64,000 bases of DNA, from NCBI RefSeq assembly GCF_023515955.1, contig NZ_CP097322.1:4016501-4080500 (forward strand), written 5' to 3'. Source of the DNA: Streptomyces sp. RerS4. Its GTDB lineage: Bacteria; Actinomycetota; Actinomycetes; Streptomycetales; Streptomycetaceae. Shown piece after piece: positions 16,376 through 24,073 of the stretch. Below the pieces are notes generated by a model, which ran no database searches, was not told the DNA's origin, and saw only the letters and a program-made list of their open reading frames with translations. How positions within the stretch are numbered: the stretch's first letter is position 1; every line of letters starts with the position of its first letter. A program made the position numbers and the translations under genes.

Positions 16376-18817
16376 TCAGACCTGGTCCTCCGCCAGTTCC
16401 GCCACCCCCGTGATGCGGTGCAGCGCGTACGTGCGCACCTCGTCCGCCGTGTGGTCGTAGCCGGTGACGAAGCCGCCCTCCACCCGCACCGGGGCGATGA
16501 CGCGCTGGCTCGCCGCCCCGTCGGCGTTGACGTAGCCGATCCACACCGCCGACCCCGTCAGCGCCGCCGCCTGCACCGTCGCCAGGGTCTCCGCCGCGCT
16601 GGTGAGCGGGAGTTCGCCCGGAGCCGGCGCCGGCGCCTGGCCGCCCGCCTCGGACGCGGGCTGCTTGCGGACCGCCGTCGCCGCCAGGTCGCCCGCGCGG
16701 ATGGCCCGTACGGCGGCCCCCAGCAGCGTCGCGTCCGGCACCGGTGGCCCGTCCGGGACCGGCACCGGCGCCCGCCGGGCCGGGGTGCGGTGCGCGTCGG
16801 CCCGCGCCACCACCACGTCGCCCGTACGCGACTCCGCCGCCGGGGCGTAGCCCATGGCCCGCAGCCCGTCGAGCAGCGCCCCCGGTTCGGCCTGCGCCGC
16901 CAGGACGGTCGGCGCGAGCCGGCGCAGCCCGAGCCCGGCGGACCGCTTGTCGGCGAGGATCTCGCCCAGCATCGCGTCGTCGTCGCAGCGCACGTACGAG
17001 GACGCCGCCCCGACGCGCAGGTGCCCGTGCCGCCGGGCCACGTCGTCGATGAGGTACGCGAGCGGCTGCGGCACCGGCGTACGGCTGTGCTCGGCGAGGA
17101 AGGCGTGCAGGTCGGAGGCGGTGTGCCCGGCGTCCAGCGCGCGGCGTACCGACCCGGGCGTGAAGCGGTACACGGTGGCCCCGCCCTTGGACTCCACGTC
17201 GGCGAGCACCGCCAGCACCTCCGCGAGCGGCCGGCGCAGCGGGCCGGGGGCCACCGCCGTCAGGTCGGCCTGGAGCAGGACGTGGTCCACCGGCTCGGGC
17301 AGCAGCGGCGCCAGCAGCGGCGCCGGGTCGCGGTGCTCCAACAGGGCCCGGCCGAACGTGCTGAGCGCGCCCCGGCCGGTGACGCCGAGGACCTCCGCCT
17401 CGGTCAGGGTCCAGTGCGCGAGGCGGGCGCGCAGGTCGCTCGTACCGCGTGCCGGGCGTTCCCACGCGAGCCGTTCGAGGAGCGTGTCCGGCCGCGCCGA
17501 GCCGCCCTCGGGCAGGTCGGCGAGGAGGTCGAGCACGCGGCGGCGTACCTCGGGGGCGGCCGAGCGGTCCAGGTCGGCGCCGAGCACCGACAGGGTGCGG
17601 CCCTTGGCGTCCTGCTCGCCGGCCAGGCCGGCGGTGCGGGTGGCGGGCAGCCAGGCCGTGGCGAGCGCCGACCAGCGTTCGGCGGGCGGGAGTTCGGTCC
17701 AGTCGTCGAAGGCGGGGGTCGGCGCGTACCGCTCGTCGGTCTCCCCGTCGCTCGCCAGCAGCCCGGCCGCGTAGGCCAGCTCGATCCAGAACGCCGCCTG
17801 CGCCTCGGTGGTGTCCAGGGTGGCGGCGGCCCGCTTCAGGTCGCGTACGGCGAGCCCGCCGGCCCGTAGCACGGCCGGCCCGGCGTGCTCCCAGGACTTG
17901 ACCAGCTCCTCTACGGTGCCCAGCGCGGCCAGTGCCTGCCCGGCGGCGTTCGCGTCCACAAGCTGTGGACGGTGTTCGCGGTCCACGCCGACCGGCGGCG
18001 CGACCGGCGCCGTACGCCGGTGCGCGAGCCCGCCCCGCAGGTGCAGGGCCACCTCGCGGGGCAGCACGACGGTACGGGCCGACGCGGGCAGCAACAGCCC
18101 CCGGTCGCGCAGCCAGCGCACCGGCGGCGCCGGATTCGGGGTCACCTCCCCGTACGGCGGCCCCCACACGAGCCGGCCCAGCACCTGGTGGGCCTCCGCC
18201 GGGGCCTCGTCCAGCAGCGCCGACATCCGCTCCTGGTCGGTGAACAGGCCCGTCAGCGCGGCCACCGCCGACACCGGGTCGTGCGTCGCCGGCAGCCCGG
18301 CCGCCGCCACGATCTCCTGGATCCGGGTCGGCGACATCCCGGAGGTCGCCTCGGCGACGGTCGGGCCCAGCCCGGTCGGGGAGGGGCGCTGCGCGGACGG
18401 CGCGAGCAGCTCCCGGGCGGTGCGCACCAGGCGCAGCCGGTCGTCGTCGCCCCACACCAGGGCCTGGTCGCGCAGGGTGCCGAGCGCCCGGGGCAGGGCG
18501 GCGCGGGCGGCCTCGTCCTCACCGCCCGTCAGGAGCGACTCCAACACCGGGTACGGGCACGGGTCCGGGGCCACGGCGAGGGCTTCGGCCGTCTGGAGGG
18601 CGAACCGGTCGAGGCGGTCCAGGGCGCGCACCACCGAGGCGCGGGTCCCGGCGCGGGTGGCGAGTTGGGTGACGTCGCCGGGCACCGGGTTCAGCAGGTC
18701 CGGGCGGGCGTGCAGGAGGGCGGCGAGGGCGACGTCGTCGCGGGCGCGGAGCGCCTCGGCGAGGGAACGCGGGGCGTTCGCCGCAGCGGGTGCGGTGCCG
18801 GTGCTTGCCTCGGGCAC
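16376..18817 (-). CDS. Helicase-associated domain protein (PF13625-type) with WYL-like C-terminus
   Basis: An 813-residue protein. GTG at 18817 follows AGGAGG by eight bases. The middle region (about 430-640: LLQADLTAVAPGPL, TVYRFTPGSVRRALDAGHTASDLHAFL, PVPQPLAYLIDDVARRHG, YVRCDDDAMLGEIL) is the XPB/Ssl2 N-terminal type domain. The C-terminal 80 residues (AALTGSAVWIGYVNADGAASQRVIAPVRVEGGFV) look like a WYL domain, a ligand- or nucleic-acid-sensing fold. There is no ATPase motor. It is read in the same direction as the XPB helicase, with DUF4291 between, so the two may work together, but this is inference. A hypothetical membrane gene is divergent from it. Confidence 0.82.
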   Translation of the reverse strand: MPEASTGTAPAAANAPRSLAEALRARDDVALAALLHARPDLLNPVPGDVTQLATRAGTRASVVRALDRLDRFALQTAEALAVAPDPCPYPVLESLLTGGEDEAARAALPRALGTLRDQALVWGDDDRLRLVRTARELLAPSAQRPSPTGLGPTVAEATSGMSPTRIQEIVAAAGLPATHDPVSAVAALTGLFTDQERMSALLDEAPAEAHQVLGRLVWGPPYGEVTPNPAPPVRWLRDRGLLLPASARTVVLPREVALHLRGGLAHRRTAPVAPPVGVDREHRPQLVDANAAGQALAALGTVEELVKSWEHAGPAVLRAGGLAVRDLKRAAATLDTTEAQAAFWIELAYAAGLLASDGETDERYAPTPAFDDWTELPPAERWSALATAWLPATRTAGLAGEQDAKGRTLSVLGADLDRSAAPEVRRRVLDLLADLPEGGSARPDTLLERLAWERPARGTSDLRARLAHWTLTEAEVLGVTGRGALSTFGRALLEHRDPAPLLAPLLPEPVDHVLLQADLTAVAPGPLRRPLAEVLAVLADVESKGGATVYRFTPGSVRRALDAGHTASDLHAFLAEHSRTPVPQPLAYLIDDVARRHGHLRVGAASSYVRCDDDAMLGEILADKRSAGLGLRRLAPTVLAAQAEPGALLDGLRAMGYAPAAESRTGDVVVARADAHRTPARRAPVPVPDGPPVPDATLLGAAVRAIRAGDLAATAVRKQPASEAGGQAPAPAPGELPLTSAAETLATVQAAALTGSAVWIGYVNADGAASQRVIAPVRVEGGFVTGYDHTADEVRTYALHRITGVAELAEDQV

Positions 18818-18950
18818 GGTGGTCGCCTCCTGGTCACGTCGGCCGGTCGTCGGCCGGTCCCCATCCGGTCCACGGTATCCGCTGCGTCGGCGGCCGCTCC
18901 ACGGGCGCACGCGCTACCTTCGGGACAGGCGGTACGTGAGGAGCCGGGGC

Positions 18951-19871
18951 GTGGGGATCGAGAGCGACCAGCTGGTCTACGAATATCTGAGCCGGGTCGG
19001 GGACTTGGCGCAGCGGCGGCAGGTGTCGTCGGGGGACCGGATGCGGTTGGTGGCGGGGCTGCGGGACGAGATCGACCGTCGGCGTGCCACGTACGAACCG
19101 GACACGCCGGCGGCGGTACGGCTCATCCTGGAGCGGATCGGCACGCCGGAGGAGGTCGTGGCGACGGTGGGTCGGGCGGCGGCGCCGGAACCGCCGGTGG
19201 TGGCGGTGCCGAAGCAGCGGGAGCCGGAGCCGGAGCGGGGGCCGGATGCGGTGAACGTGCCGCCGCACCTGGCGGGGGTCGACGAACTCGGTGCCTCCGA
19301 CCGGGGCGAGCCCGACTGGTGGCGGGTCGCCGCCGGCGGCCGGGGGGCGGGGCCGCAGGTGGAGGGCTTCGCGGGCGGCATCGAGATGCCGGACCTGTTC
19401 GAGGAGGAGAAGCCGAAGGAAGGGCCGGGCGGAGAGTCCGGCTCGGAGCCTTCGTCAACCGCGCGGCGGCTCGTACGGGTGCTGCGGGCGCGGCGCGAGC
19501 GGAAGGCCGAGGCCGCGGCGGAGGCGGGCGCTCCGCGGGCCCGGCCGAACGTGTTCCTGCTGGTGGTGGCCGCGGTGCTGGTCGCCGGGGCGGTCACCGG
19601 GTCGTGGATGGTGCTCGTCGTCGGCTGGTTGGCGGCGTTGGCCTCCGGGGTGCTGGGGCCGAGGGAACGCAAGTGGGTGGTCTTCGGCGTGCCGGGTGCG
19701 GTGTTCCTGGCGGCGCTGGTGTGGCTGTGGGGCCGGACGGACGGACGGTGGGGCGAGGCGCTGGCGCCCGACCGGTTGGGCTCCGCGTACCAGGGGCTGT
19801 GGCCGACGCTGGTCCGCGTCGCCGCGCTCACCCTGGCCGGGTACCTCTCGGTGCGCTCCCGCCGCCGCTAG
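18951..19871 (+). CDS. Membrane protein with HAAS-like N-terminus
   Basis: A 306-residue protein. GTG at 18951 has GAGGAG eleven to sixteen bases upstream. Residues 1-70 form helices (DQLVYEYLSRVGDLAQRRQV, RLVAGLRDEIDRRRA, AVRLILERIGTPEEVVATVG) that resemble the HAAS/DUF1700 signalling module. A long Pro/Glu/Gly-rich linker (about 75-185) follows. The C-terminal part has three or four membrane helices (VFLLVVAAVLVAGAVTG, WMVLVVGWLAALASGVLG, WVVFGVPGAVFLAALVWLW, VRVAALTLAGYLSV). Its role is unknown. HAAS modules are usually found with PadR regulators, but none is next to it here. Confidence 0.75.
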   Translation: MGIESDQLVYEYLSRVGDLAQRRQVSSGDRMRLVAGLRDEIDRRRATYEPDTPAAVRLILERIGTPEEVVATVGRAAAPEPPVVAVPKQREPEPERGPDAVNVPPHLAGVDELGASDRGEPDWWRVAAGGRGAGPQVEGFAGGIEMPDLFEEEKPKEGPGGESGSEPSSTARRLVRVLRARRERKAEAAAEAGAPRARPNVFLLVVAAVLVAGAVTGSWMVLVVGWLAALASGVLGPRERKWVVFGVPGAVFLAALVWLWGRTDGRWGEALAPDRLGSAYQGLWPTLVRVAALTLAGYLSVRSRRR

Positions 19872-19892
19872 GGGGTGCGGCGCCGTTGCCGG

Positions 19893-20015
19893 GGCCGGCC
19901 CCTGGGCCCCCGCACCTCAAACGCCGGCAGGGCTGGATTTGGCCGGGCCGAGTCCGGAGGTTGGCCGGGCCGGCCCCCGGGCCCGCGCGCCTCAAGCGCC
20001 CGCGTGGCGGTATCT
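19893..20015. repeat. Imperfect tandem intergenic repeat with CCTCAAACGCCGGC core
   Basis: Two copies begin GGCCGGCCC at 19893 and 19968, 75 bases apart. The first contains CACCTCAAACGCCGGCAGGG, the second CGCCTCAAGCGCCCGCG. The core matches a repeat class I associate with Streptomyces intergenic regions. Its reverse complement also occurs inside the AtuA gene at about 49738-49753. It lies between the membrane protein and the HAD gene. Confidence 0.6.
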
Positions 20016-20061
20016 CGACCCGAGGGTCGTTCGCTCGGGTGGGCTCGGCACAATGGGGTTC

Positions 20062-20700
20062 ATGCGCTCCGAGACCCCCACCGCACGGCTGACGGTCGGC
20101 TTCGACCTCGACATGACGCTCATCGATTCGCGTCCGGGCATCAAGGCGGCCTACGAGGCCCTGTCGGCCGAGACCGGGGCGTTCATCGACGCCGACGCGG
20201 CGATCACGCGGCTCGGTCCGCCGCTGGACGAGGAGCTCGCGTACTGGTTCCCGGCGGACGAGATCCCGGCCATGGCCGACCGCTACCGGGCGATCTACCC
20301 CACGTACGCCATCGAGCCGACGCCGGCGATGCCCGGCGCCCGCGAGGCGATCGCGGCGGTCCAGGCCCTCGGCGGTCGGGCCATCGTCGTCACCGCCAAG
20401 CACGAGCCGAACGCCCGTTTGCACCTCGCGCACCTCGGCATCGAGCCCGACGCCGTCATCGGCTGGCTGTGGGCGGAGGCCAAGGCGGGGGCCCTGCGGG
20501 AGTACGAGGCGCAGGTGTACGTCGGCGACCACGTGGGCGACGTACGGGGCGCCCGGACGGCCGGCGCGCTGTCGGTGGTCGTCCCGACCGGGCCGTGCCC
20601 GGAGTCCGAACTGCGCGCGGCGGGCGCGGACGTGGTGCTGCCGGACCTGACGGCGCTGCCGGAATGGCTTGAGGGGTACCTGGCCGCGAGCCCGGCCTGA
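20062..20700 (+). CDS. HAD-superfamily phosphatase
   Basis: A 212-residue soluble phosphatase. Motif I is GFDLDMTLIDSRPG (the first Asp is the nucleophile), motif II is AIVVTAKHEPN, and motif IV is YVGDHVGDVRGAR. A helical cap lies between (ALSAETGAFIDADAAITRLG). This fits the phosphoglycolate-phosphatase-like group; the substrate is unknown. An in-frame ATG at 20053 is an alternative start. The last codons (Pro-Ala-stop) lie inside a repeat end that is shared, base for base over about 28 bases, with the 3' end of the EamA gene at 45527. That suggests the native C-terminus was altered by the repeat. Confidence 0.88.
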   Translation: MRSETPTARLTVGFDLDMTLIDSRPGIKAAYEALSAETGAFIDADAAITRLGPPLDEELAYWFPADEIPAMADRYRAIYPTYAIEPTPAMPGAREAIAAVQALGGRAIVVTAKHEPNARLHLAHLGIEPDAVIGWLWAEAKAGALREYEAQVYVGDHVGDVRGARTAGALSVVVPTGPCPESELRAAGADVVLPDLTALPEWLEGYLAASPA

Positions 20701-20719
20701 TCCGAAAGACACCCCCTAG
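20690..20719. repeat. Solo end of the GTGTCTTTCGGATCA repeat at a gene end
   Basis: The segment TGATCCGAAAGACACCCCCT at 20698-20717 followed by AG (closing a CTAG) is one terminal arm of the element found complete at 23912-24073. Identity extends leftward into the last codons of the HAD gene. The opposite arm is absent, so this copy cannot form the hairpin. It provides the TGA stop of the HAD gene. Confidence 0.75.
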
Positions 20720-20728
20720 CCCTGCGGA

Positions 20729-20980
20729 TCAGGGCTGCGCGGCTCGTGCCGCCCTGCGCTGGGCCGCCGCCGAGCGGAGCACGCCCGCCGCCGAGATGGC
20801 GAAGCCGACGCCCATGAGCATGCACACGGCCCACGCGTACGACGGGAACGGATCGGTGCCCAGGAACAGCGGCGCCATCGTCGCGAGGGTCGCCACCGCG
20901 CCGACGATGAACACGATGCCACCGGTCTTCACGAGTCCGTCGCCGGGCCGCGCTTCGTCGGAATGAGGAGTAACAGTCAC
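20729..20980 (-). CDS. Small two-helix membrane protein
   Basis: An 83-residue protein with two membrane segments (GGIVFIVGAVATLATMAPLF and SYAWAVCMLMGVGFAISAAGVL) and a basic tail (RSAAAQRRAARAAQP). The GTG at 20980 is preferred because the conserved part starts at TPHSDEARPGDGLVKTGG; an ATG at 21058 in the same frame is possible. It is divergent from the cold-shock gene at 21159. Function unknown. Confidence 0.7.
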   Translation of the reverse strand: MTVTPHSDEARPGDGLVKTGGIVFIVGAVATLATMAPLFLGTDPFPSYAWAVCMLMGVGFAISAAGVLRSAAAQRRAARAAQP

Positions 20981-21158
20981 CTCACCAGGGTAGTTCCTGG
21001 CCGAAGCGGCCACTCCGGGAAGGACCGGGGAACGTCTTGTCTCCCGTTTCCGGACCATTAGCCTGTGAGGAGGCGGGTCGCAGGACCCGCTGCACTGCTA
21101 TCCGGAGCCGATTCGAACGGTGAACCGGACCCGACGAGTACAAGGACAGAGGACGGAC

Positions 21159-21542
21159 GTGCCTACCGGCAAGGTCAAGTGGTTCAACAGCGAGAAGGGC
21201 TTCGGCTTTCTCTCCCGGGACGACGGCGGAGACGTCTTCGTCCACTCGTCGGTGCTCCCCGCCGGCGTCGACGCCCTCAAGCCCGGCCAGCGCGTGGAGT
21301 TCGGAGTCGTCGCGGGACAGCGCGGTGACCAGGCACTTTCGGTGACGGTGTTGGATCCGGCACCCTCGGTCGCGGCCGCGCAGCGCCGCAAGCCGGACGA
21401 GCTGGCCTCGATCGTGCAGGACCTGACGACCCTGCTGGAGAACATCACCCCGATGCTGGAGCGCGGTCGCTACCCCGACAAGGCGCACGGCACGAAGATC
21501 GCCGGCCTGCTGCGCGCGGTGGCCGACCAGCTCGACGTCTGA
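21159..21542 (+). CDS. Cold-shock domain protein with C-terminal extension
   Basis: A 127-residue RNA/DNA-binding protein. Residues 1-66 form the cold-shock domain (TGKVKWFNSEKGFGFLSRD with RNP1 KGFGFL; DVFVHSSVL with RNP2 VFVHSS). Residues 67-127 are an extra helical region (RKPDELASIVQDLTTLLENITPMLERG) not found in the standard 67-residue CspA proteins. GTG at 21159 gives the VPTGKVKWF start. A perfect hairpin closes the unit at 21568-21601. The extension suggests a partner-binding or oligomerisation role; that is inference. Confidence 0.92.
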   Translation: MPTGKVKWFNSEKGFGFLSRDDGGDVFVHSSVLPAGVDALKPGQRVEFGVVAGQRGDQALSVTVLDPAPSVAAAQRRKPDELASIVQDLTTLLENITPMLERGRYPDKAHGTKIAGLLRAVADQLDV

Positions 21543-21567
21543 CCCTCGCGCGCCCTCGCACGCGCCC

Positions 21568-21601
21568 GGTGCCCCGCCACTCGAACGAGAGGCGGGGCAC
21601 C
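21568..21601. terminator. Bidirectional hairpin terminator
   Basis: GGTGCCCCGCC (21568-21578) pairs exactly with GGCGGGGCACC (21591-21601) across a 12-base loop. It lies between the convergent cold-shock gene and mqnD. Confidence 0.8.
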
Positions 21602-21618
21602 GTCGCTTCGTACAGCCG

Positions 21619-22500
21619 CTACGGGAAGCGCAGCGCGTCCGGTGCGATGGCCGGAACCAGACCCTCTGCGGCGGCCCGGGTCAGCAGCCCGCGCACGGCC
21701 GCGTAGCCGTCGTCGCCGAGGTCGGCGGTGAACTCGTTGACGTACAGCCCGATGTGCTGATCGGCGACCGCCGGGTCCAGCTCCTGCGCGTGGGCGCGTA
21801 CGTAGGGCCGGGACGCCTCGGGGTTCGCCCACGCCATCCGCACCGACGTACGGGCCGACTCGGCCAGCGCGCGCAGCGTGTCCGCGCCCAGCGAGCGCTT
21901 CGCGATGATCGCGCCGAGCGGGATGGGCAGGCCGGTGGTGGACTCCCAGTGCTCGCCCATGTCGGCCAGGCAGTGCAGCCCGTAGTCCTGATAGGTGAAC
22001 CGGGCCTCGTGGATGACCAGTCCGGCGTCCACCCGGCCGTCGCGCACCGCCGGCATGATCTCGTGGAACGGCAGCACGACCACCTTGCCGACCTCCGCCG
22101 GCAGCACGTCCGCCGCCCACAGCCGGAACAGCAGGTAGGCGGTGGAGCGTTCGCTCGGCACGGCGACGGTCTTGCCGGCCAGGTCCACGCCCGCTTCACG
22201 GGTCGAACTGCGATCCTTTACGAGCACCAGCGGCCCGCAGCCGCGTCCCAGTGCCCCGCCGCAGGGCAGCAGCGCGTACTCGTCCAACACCCACGGCAGG
22301 ACGGCGTAGGACACCTTCAGCACGTCCAGCTCGCCGCGCTCGGCCATGCCGTTGGTGACGTCGATGTCCGCGAAGGTCACGTCCAGGGCGGGCGCCCCGG
22401 GGACGCGGCCGTGCGCCCAGGCGTCGAAGACGAAGGTGTCGTTCGGGCAGGGCGAGTAGGCGATGTTCAGCGGCCGGCTGTCAGCGCTGCTGGTGCTCAT
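21619..22500 (-). CDS. mqnD: 1,4-dihydroxy-6-naphthoate synthase (futalosine pathway)
   Basis: A 293-residue cytosolic enzyme that converts cyclic dehypoxanthinyl futalosine to 1,4-dihydroxy-6-naphthoate in the futalosine route to menaquinone. The periplasmic-binding-protein fold is clear: NIAYSPCPNDTFVFDAWAHG at the N-terminus, VLKVSYAVLPWVLDEYALL, GCGPLVLV, VAVPSERSTAYLLF, DAGLVIHEARFTYQDYGL and VNEFTADLG. Its start overlaps the end of mqnB by 20 bases, so the two are co-translated. Together with mqnB this shows the organism uses the futalosine rather than the classical Men pathway. The remaining mqn genes are elsewhere. Confidence 0.95.
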   Translation of the reverse strand: MSTSSADSRPLNIAYSPCPNDTFVFDAWAHGRVPGAPALDVTFADIDVTNGMAERGELDVLKVSYAVLPWVLDEYALLPCGGALGRGCGPLVLVKDRSSTREAGVDLAGKTVAVPSERSTAYLLFRLWAADVLPAEVGKVVVLPFHEIMPAVRDGRVDAGLVIHEARFTYQDYGLHCLADMGEHWESTTGLPIPLGAIIAKRSLGADTLRALAESARTSVRMAWANPEASRPYVRAHAQELDPAVADQHIGLYVNEFTADLGDDGYAAVRGLLTRAAAEGLVPAIAPDALRFP

Positions 22501-23212
22501 GTCGTTCTCCCCAGTTGACGAGTACGGGTCCCAGGGCCCGGAATCCGGCGGTCAGGGCGCCGAGCGCCTCCCCGATCCGCCAGGCGGCCCGGTCGCGCGG
22601 TCCGACGGCGTTGGACACGGCGCGGATCTCCAGTACGGGCAGCCCGTGCGCGGCGGTGGCCTCGGCCACCCCGAAGCCCTCCATCGCCTCGGCCCCGGCG
22701 AGGGGGTGGCGGGCCGCGAGTTCGGCGGCGCGGGCGGCGGTGCCGGTGACGGTGGAGACGGTCAGCACCGGCGCGAGCAGCGCCCCGGTGGCCTCGGCGG
22801 CGCGGGCGGCCAGCTCGGCGGGCGGCAGGTGCACGGTGTGGCCGAAGCCGAGCTCCCGTACGTCGAGGAAGCCGTCGGGGGTCTGGGCCCCCAGGTCGGC
22901 GGCGACGAGCGCGTCCGCGACCACGAGCGAGCCGAGCGGGGCGGCGGGCGCGAACCCGCCGCCGATGCCGGCGGAGATGACGAGGTCGTAGGCGGCCAGG
23001 GCGAGCGCGGTGGCCGTGGCGGCCGCCGCGGCGGCCGGGCCGACGCCGCCGACGAGCACGTCGACGGCGAGGCCGGGCAGGTCCCTACGGGTGACGGGGT
23101 AGCCCCCGGGCAGGATGCGCGGCTCGGGCGTGACCGGGTCCGGATGAGGGGTGAGACCGGTGGCGACGGAGTCGGCCTCCGCGGCCACCGCGGTCACGAC
23201 GAGCGCGCGCAC
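22481..23212 (-). CDS. mqnB: Futalosine hydrolase
   Basis: A 243-residue nucleoside hydrolase/phosphorylase-fold enzyme that releases hypoxanthine from futalosine. GTG at 23212 starts VRALVVTAVAAEADSVATGL. Typical blocks: VDVLVGGVGPAAAAAATATAL, YDLVISAGIGGGFAPAAPLGSLVVADALVAADLGA, LTVSTVTGT and AEAMEGFGVAEATAAHGLPVLEIRAVSNAVGPRDR (active-site Glu/Asp region near 190-210). It overlaps mqnD. The DUF2771 lipoprotein gene lies 74 bases upstream on the same strand. Confidence 0.95.
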   Translation of the reverse strand: MRALVVTAVAAEADSVATGLTPHPDPVTPEPRILPGGYPVTRRDLPGLAVDVLVGGVGPAAAAAATATALALAAYDLVISAGIGGGFAPAAPLGSLVVADALVAADLGAQTPDGFLDVRELGFGHTVHLPPAELAARAAEATGALLAPVLTVSTVTGTAARAAELAARHPLAGAEAMEGFGVAEATAAHGLPVLEIRAVSNAVGPRDRAAWRIGEALGALTAGFRALGPVLVNWGERHEHQQR

Positions 23213-23252
23213 GGTTCGCCTGCCTTCGCTTGGACGCTGGGGCGCTGGGGCT

Positions 23253-23309
23253 ACTTGAACTGCTTGAACTGCTTGAACTGCTTGAGCTACTTGAGCTTGA
23301 GCTTGAAGG
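23253..23309. repeat. 9-bp microsatellite at the end of the DUF2771 gene
   Basis: The unit ACTTGAACTGCTTGAACTGC repeats in near-perfect 9-base steps (CTTGAACTG or CTTGAGCTA) across 23253-23309. On the minus strand it codes for the Leu-Lys end of the lipoprotein (KLKLK then stop) and continues past the stop codon towards mqnB. Copy-number change could move the stop. Confidence 0.75.
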
Positions 23310-23778
23310 ACCAGACGGCGAGCGGCTTGCCGTCCGCGCCGACCTGGACGAAGCCGAGCATCTTCGAGGCGGGGGCCTCGCCCTGGCCGCCGGTCGCGAA
23401 GACGTCGGCGCCCTGGAAGCTGCGGTAGGTGTTGGAGGAGGGCTCGGTGATCGGCTGGCCGTCGAGCACGGCCTGCCACTTGTGGCCGTCCTCGACGACG
23501 TCCGGCTCGACACCGAGGCGCAGCGTGTCGCCGCGGCCGTACTCGATGGTCTTGGCGTCCTTGAGGCCGGTCAGGCACTCCTGGAGCTTGTCCATCGCGA
23601 GGTCCTTGCCGGCCTCGGGACGGCACTCGGCCTCCGAGGACACCGAGGAGCTGCCGACGGTCACCGTCGCGAGCGGCGTCGGCTTGTCGCAGGCGGACAG
23701 GAGGAGGAGCCCGGCGGACACGGCTCCGAGGGCCGCGACGCTGCGGCGGGCCCTACCCGGGAAAAGCGGTGCGGTCAT
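23287..23778 (-). CDS. DUF2771-like lipoprotein
   Basis: A 163-residue secreted lipoprotein. The signal peptide (basic MTAPLFPGRARRS, hydrophobic VAALGAVSAGLLLL) ends in the lipobox LSAC with C30 as the lipidated residue. The mature part has a Thr/Val-rich start (TPLATVTVGSSSVSSEAEC), two conserved Cys in CRPEAG and LQECLTGL, and a beta-rich remainder (TLRLGVEPDVVEDGHKWQAVL; VWSFKLKLK). I assign it to the DUF2771 family from memory of Streptomyces relatives. Its place next to mqnB is conserved in my recollection, but no menaquinone role is known. The 3' end lies in a microsatellite. Confidence 0.78.
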   Translation of the reverse strand: MTAPLFPGRARRSVAALGAVSAGLLLLSACDKPTPLATVTVGSSSVSSEAECRPEAGKDLAMDKLQECLTGLKDAKTIEYGRGDTLRLGVEPDVVEDGHKWQAVLDGQPITEPSSNTYRSFQGADVFATGGQGEAPASKMLGFVQVGADGKPLAVWSFKLKLK

Positions 23779-23911
23779 GAGCCGAAGGCTATCGGGCCGC
23801 CGGCCCACCCCGCCGCACGGGGGTCCTCGGGTGCGGCGCCGCCCCGCCGCCCGGCGGGGGACGCCCTCCCGGTGACGGCACGGGCCCGGTCGGCCGTGCT
23901 CGCGCGCCCTA

Positions 23912-24073
23912 GGGGGGGTGTCTTTCGGATCAGGCCGGGCTCGCGGTGGTCGGTGCCGCGCCTGGCCGCGTTGTCGTCGGTCGCCGACGCTCCGCGTCGA
24001 CTCCCTCCTCCGCCTTGCGACGCACGGCACCGACCACCGCTCCCTGATCCGGCCCGATCCGAAAGACACCCCC
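23912..24073. mobile_element. MITE-like palindromic element, complete copy A
   Basis: About 162 bases with long inverted ends. The left end GGGGTGTCTTTCGGATC and the right end (read on the other strand) are identical, and matching continues through GGCCGG and GCGGTGGTCGGTGCCG after a short indel. The centre carries CTGGCCGCGTTG and CGCCTTGCGACGCACGGCACC, which are also in copy B at 32287. CTAG lies at the left border, and the right border CTAC gives the stop codon of the MFS gene. No transposase is encoded, so any mobility would need one in trans. Confidence 0.75.
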
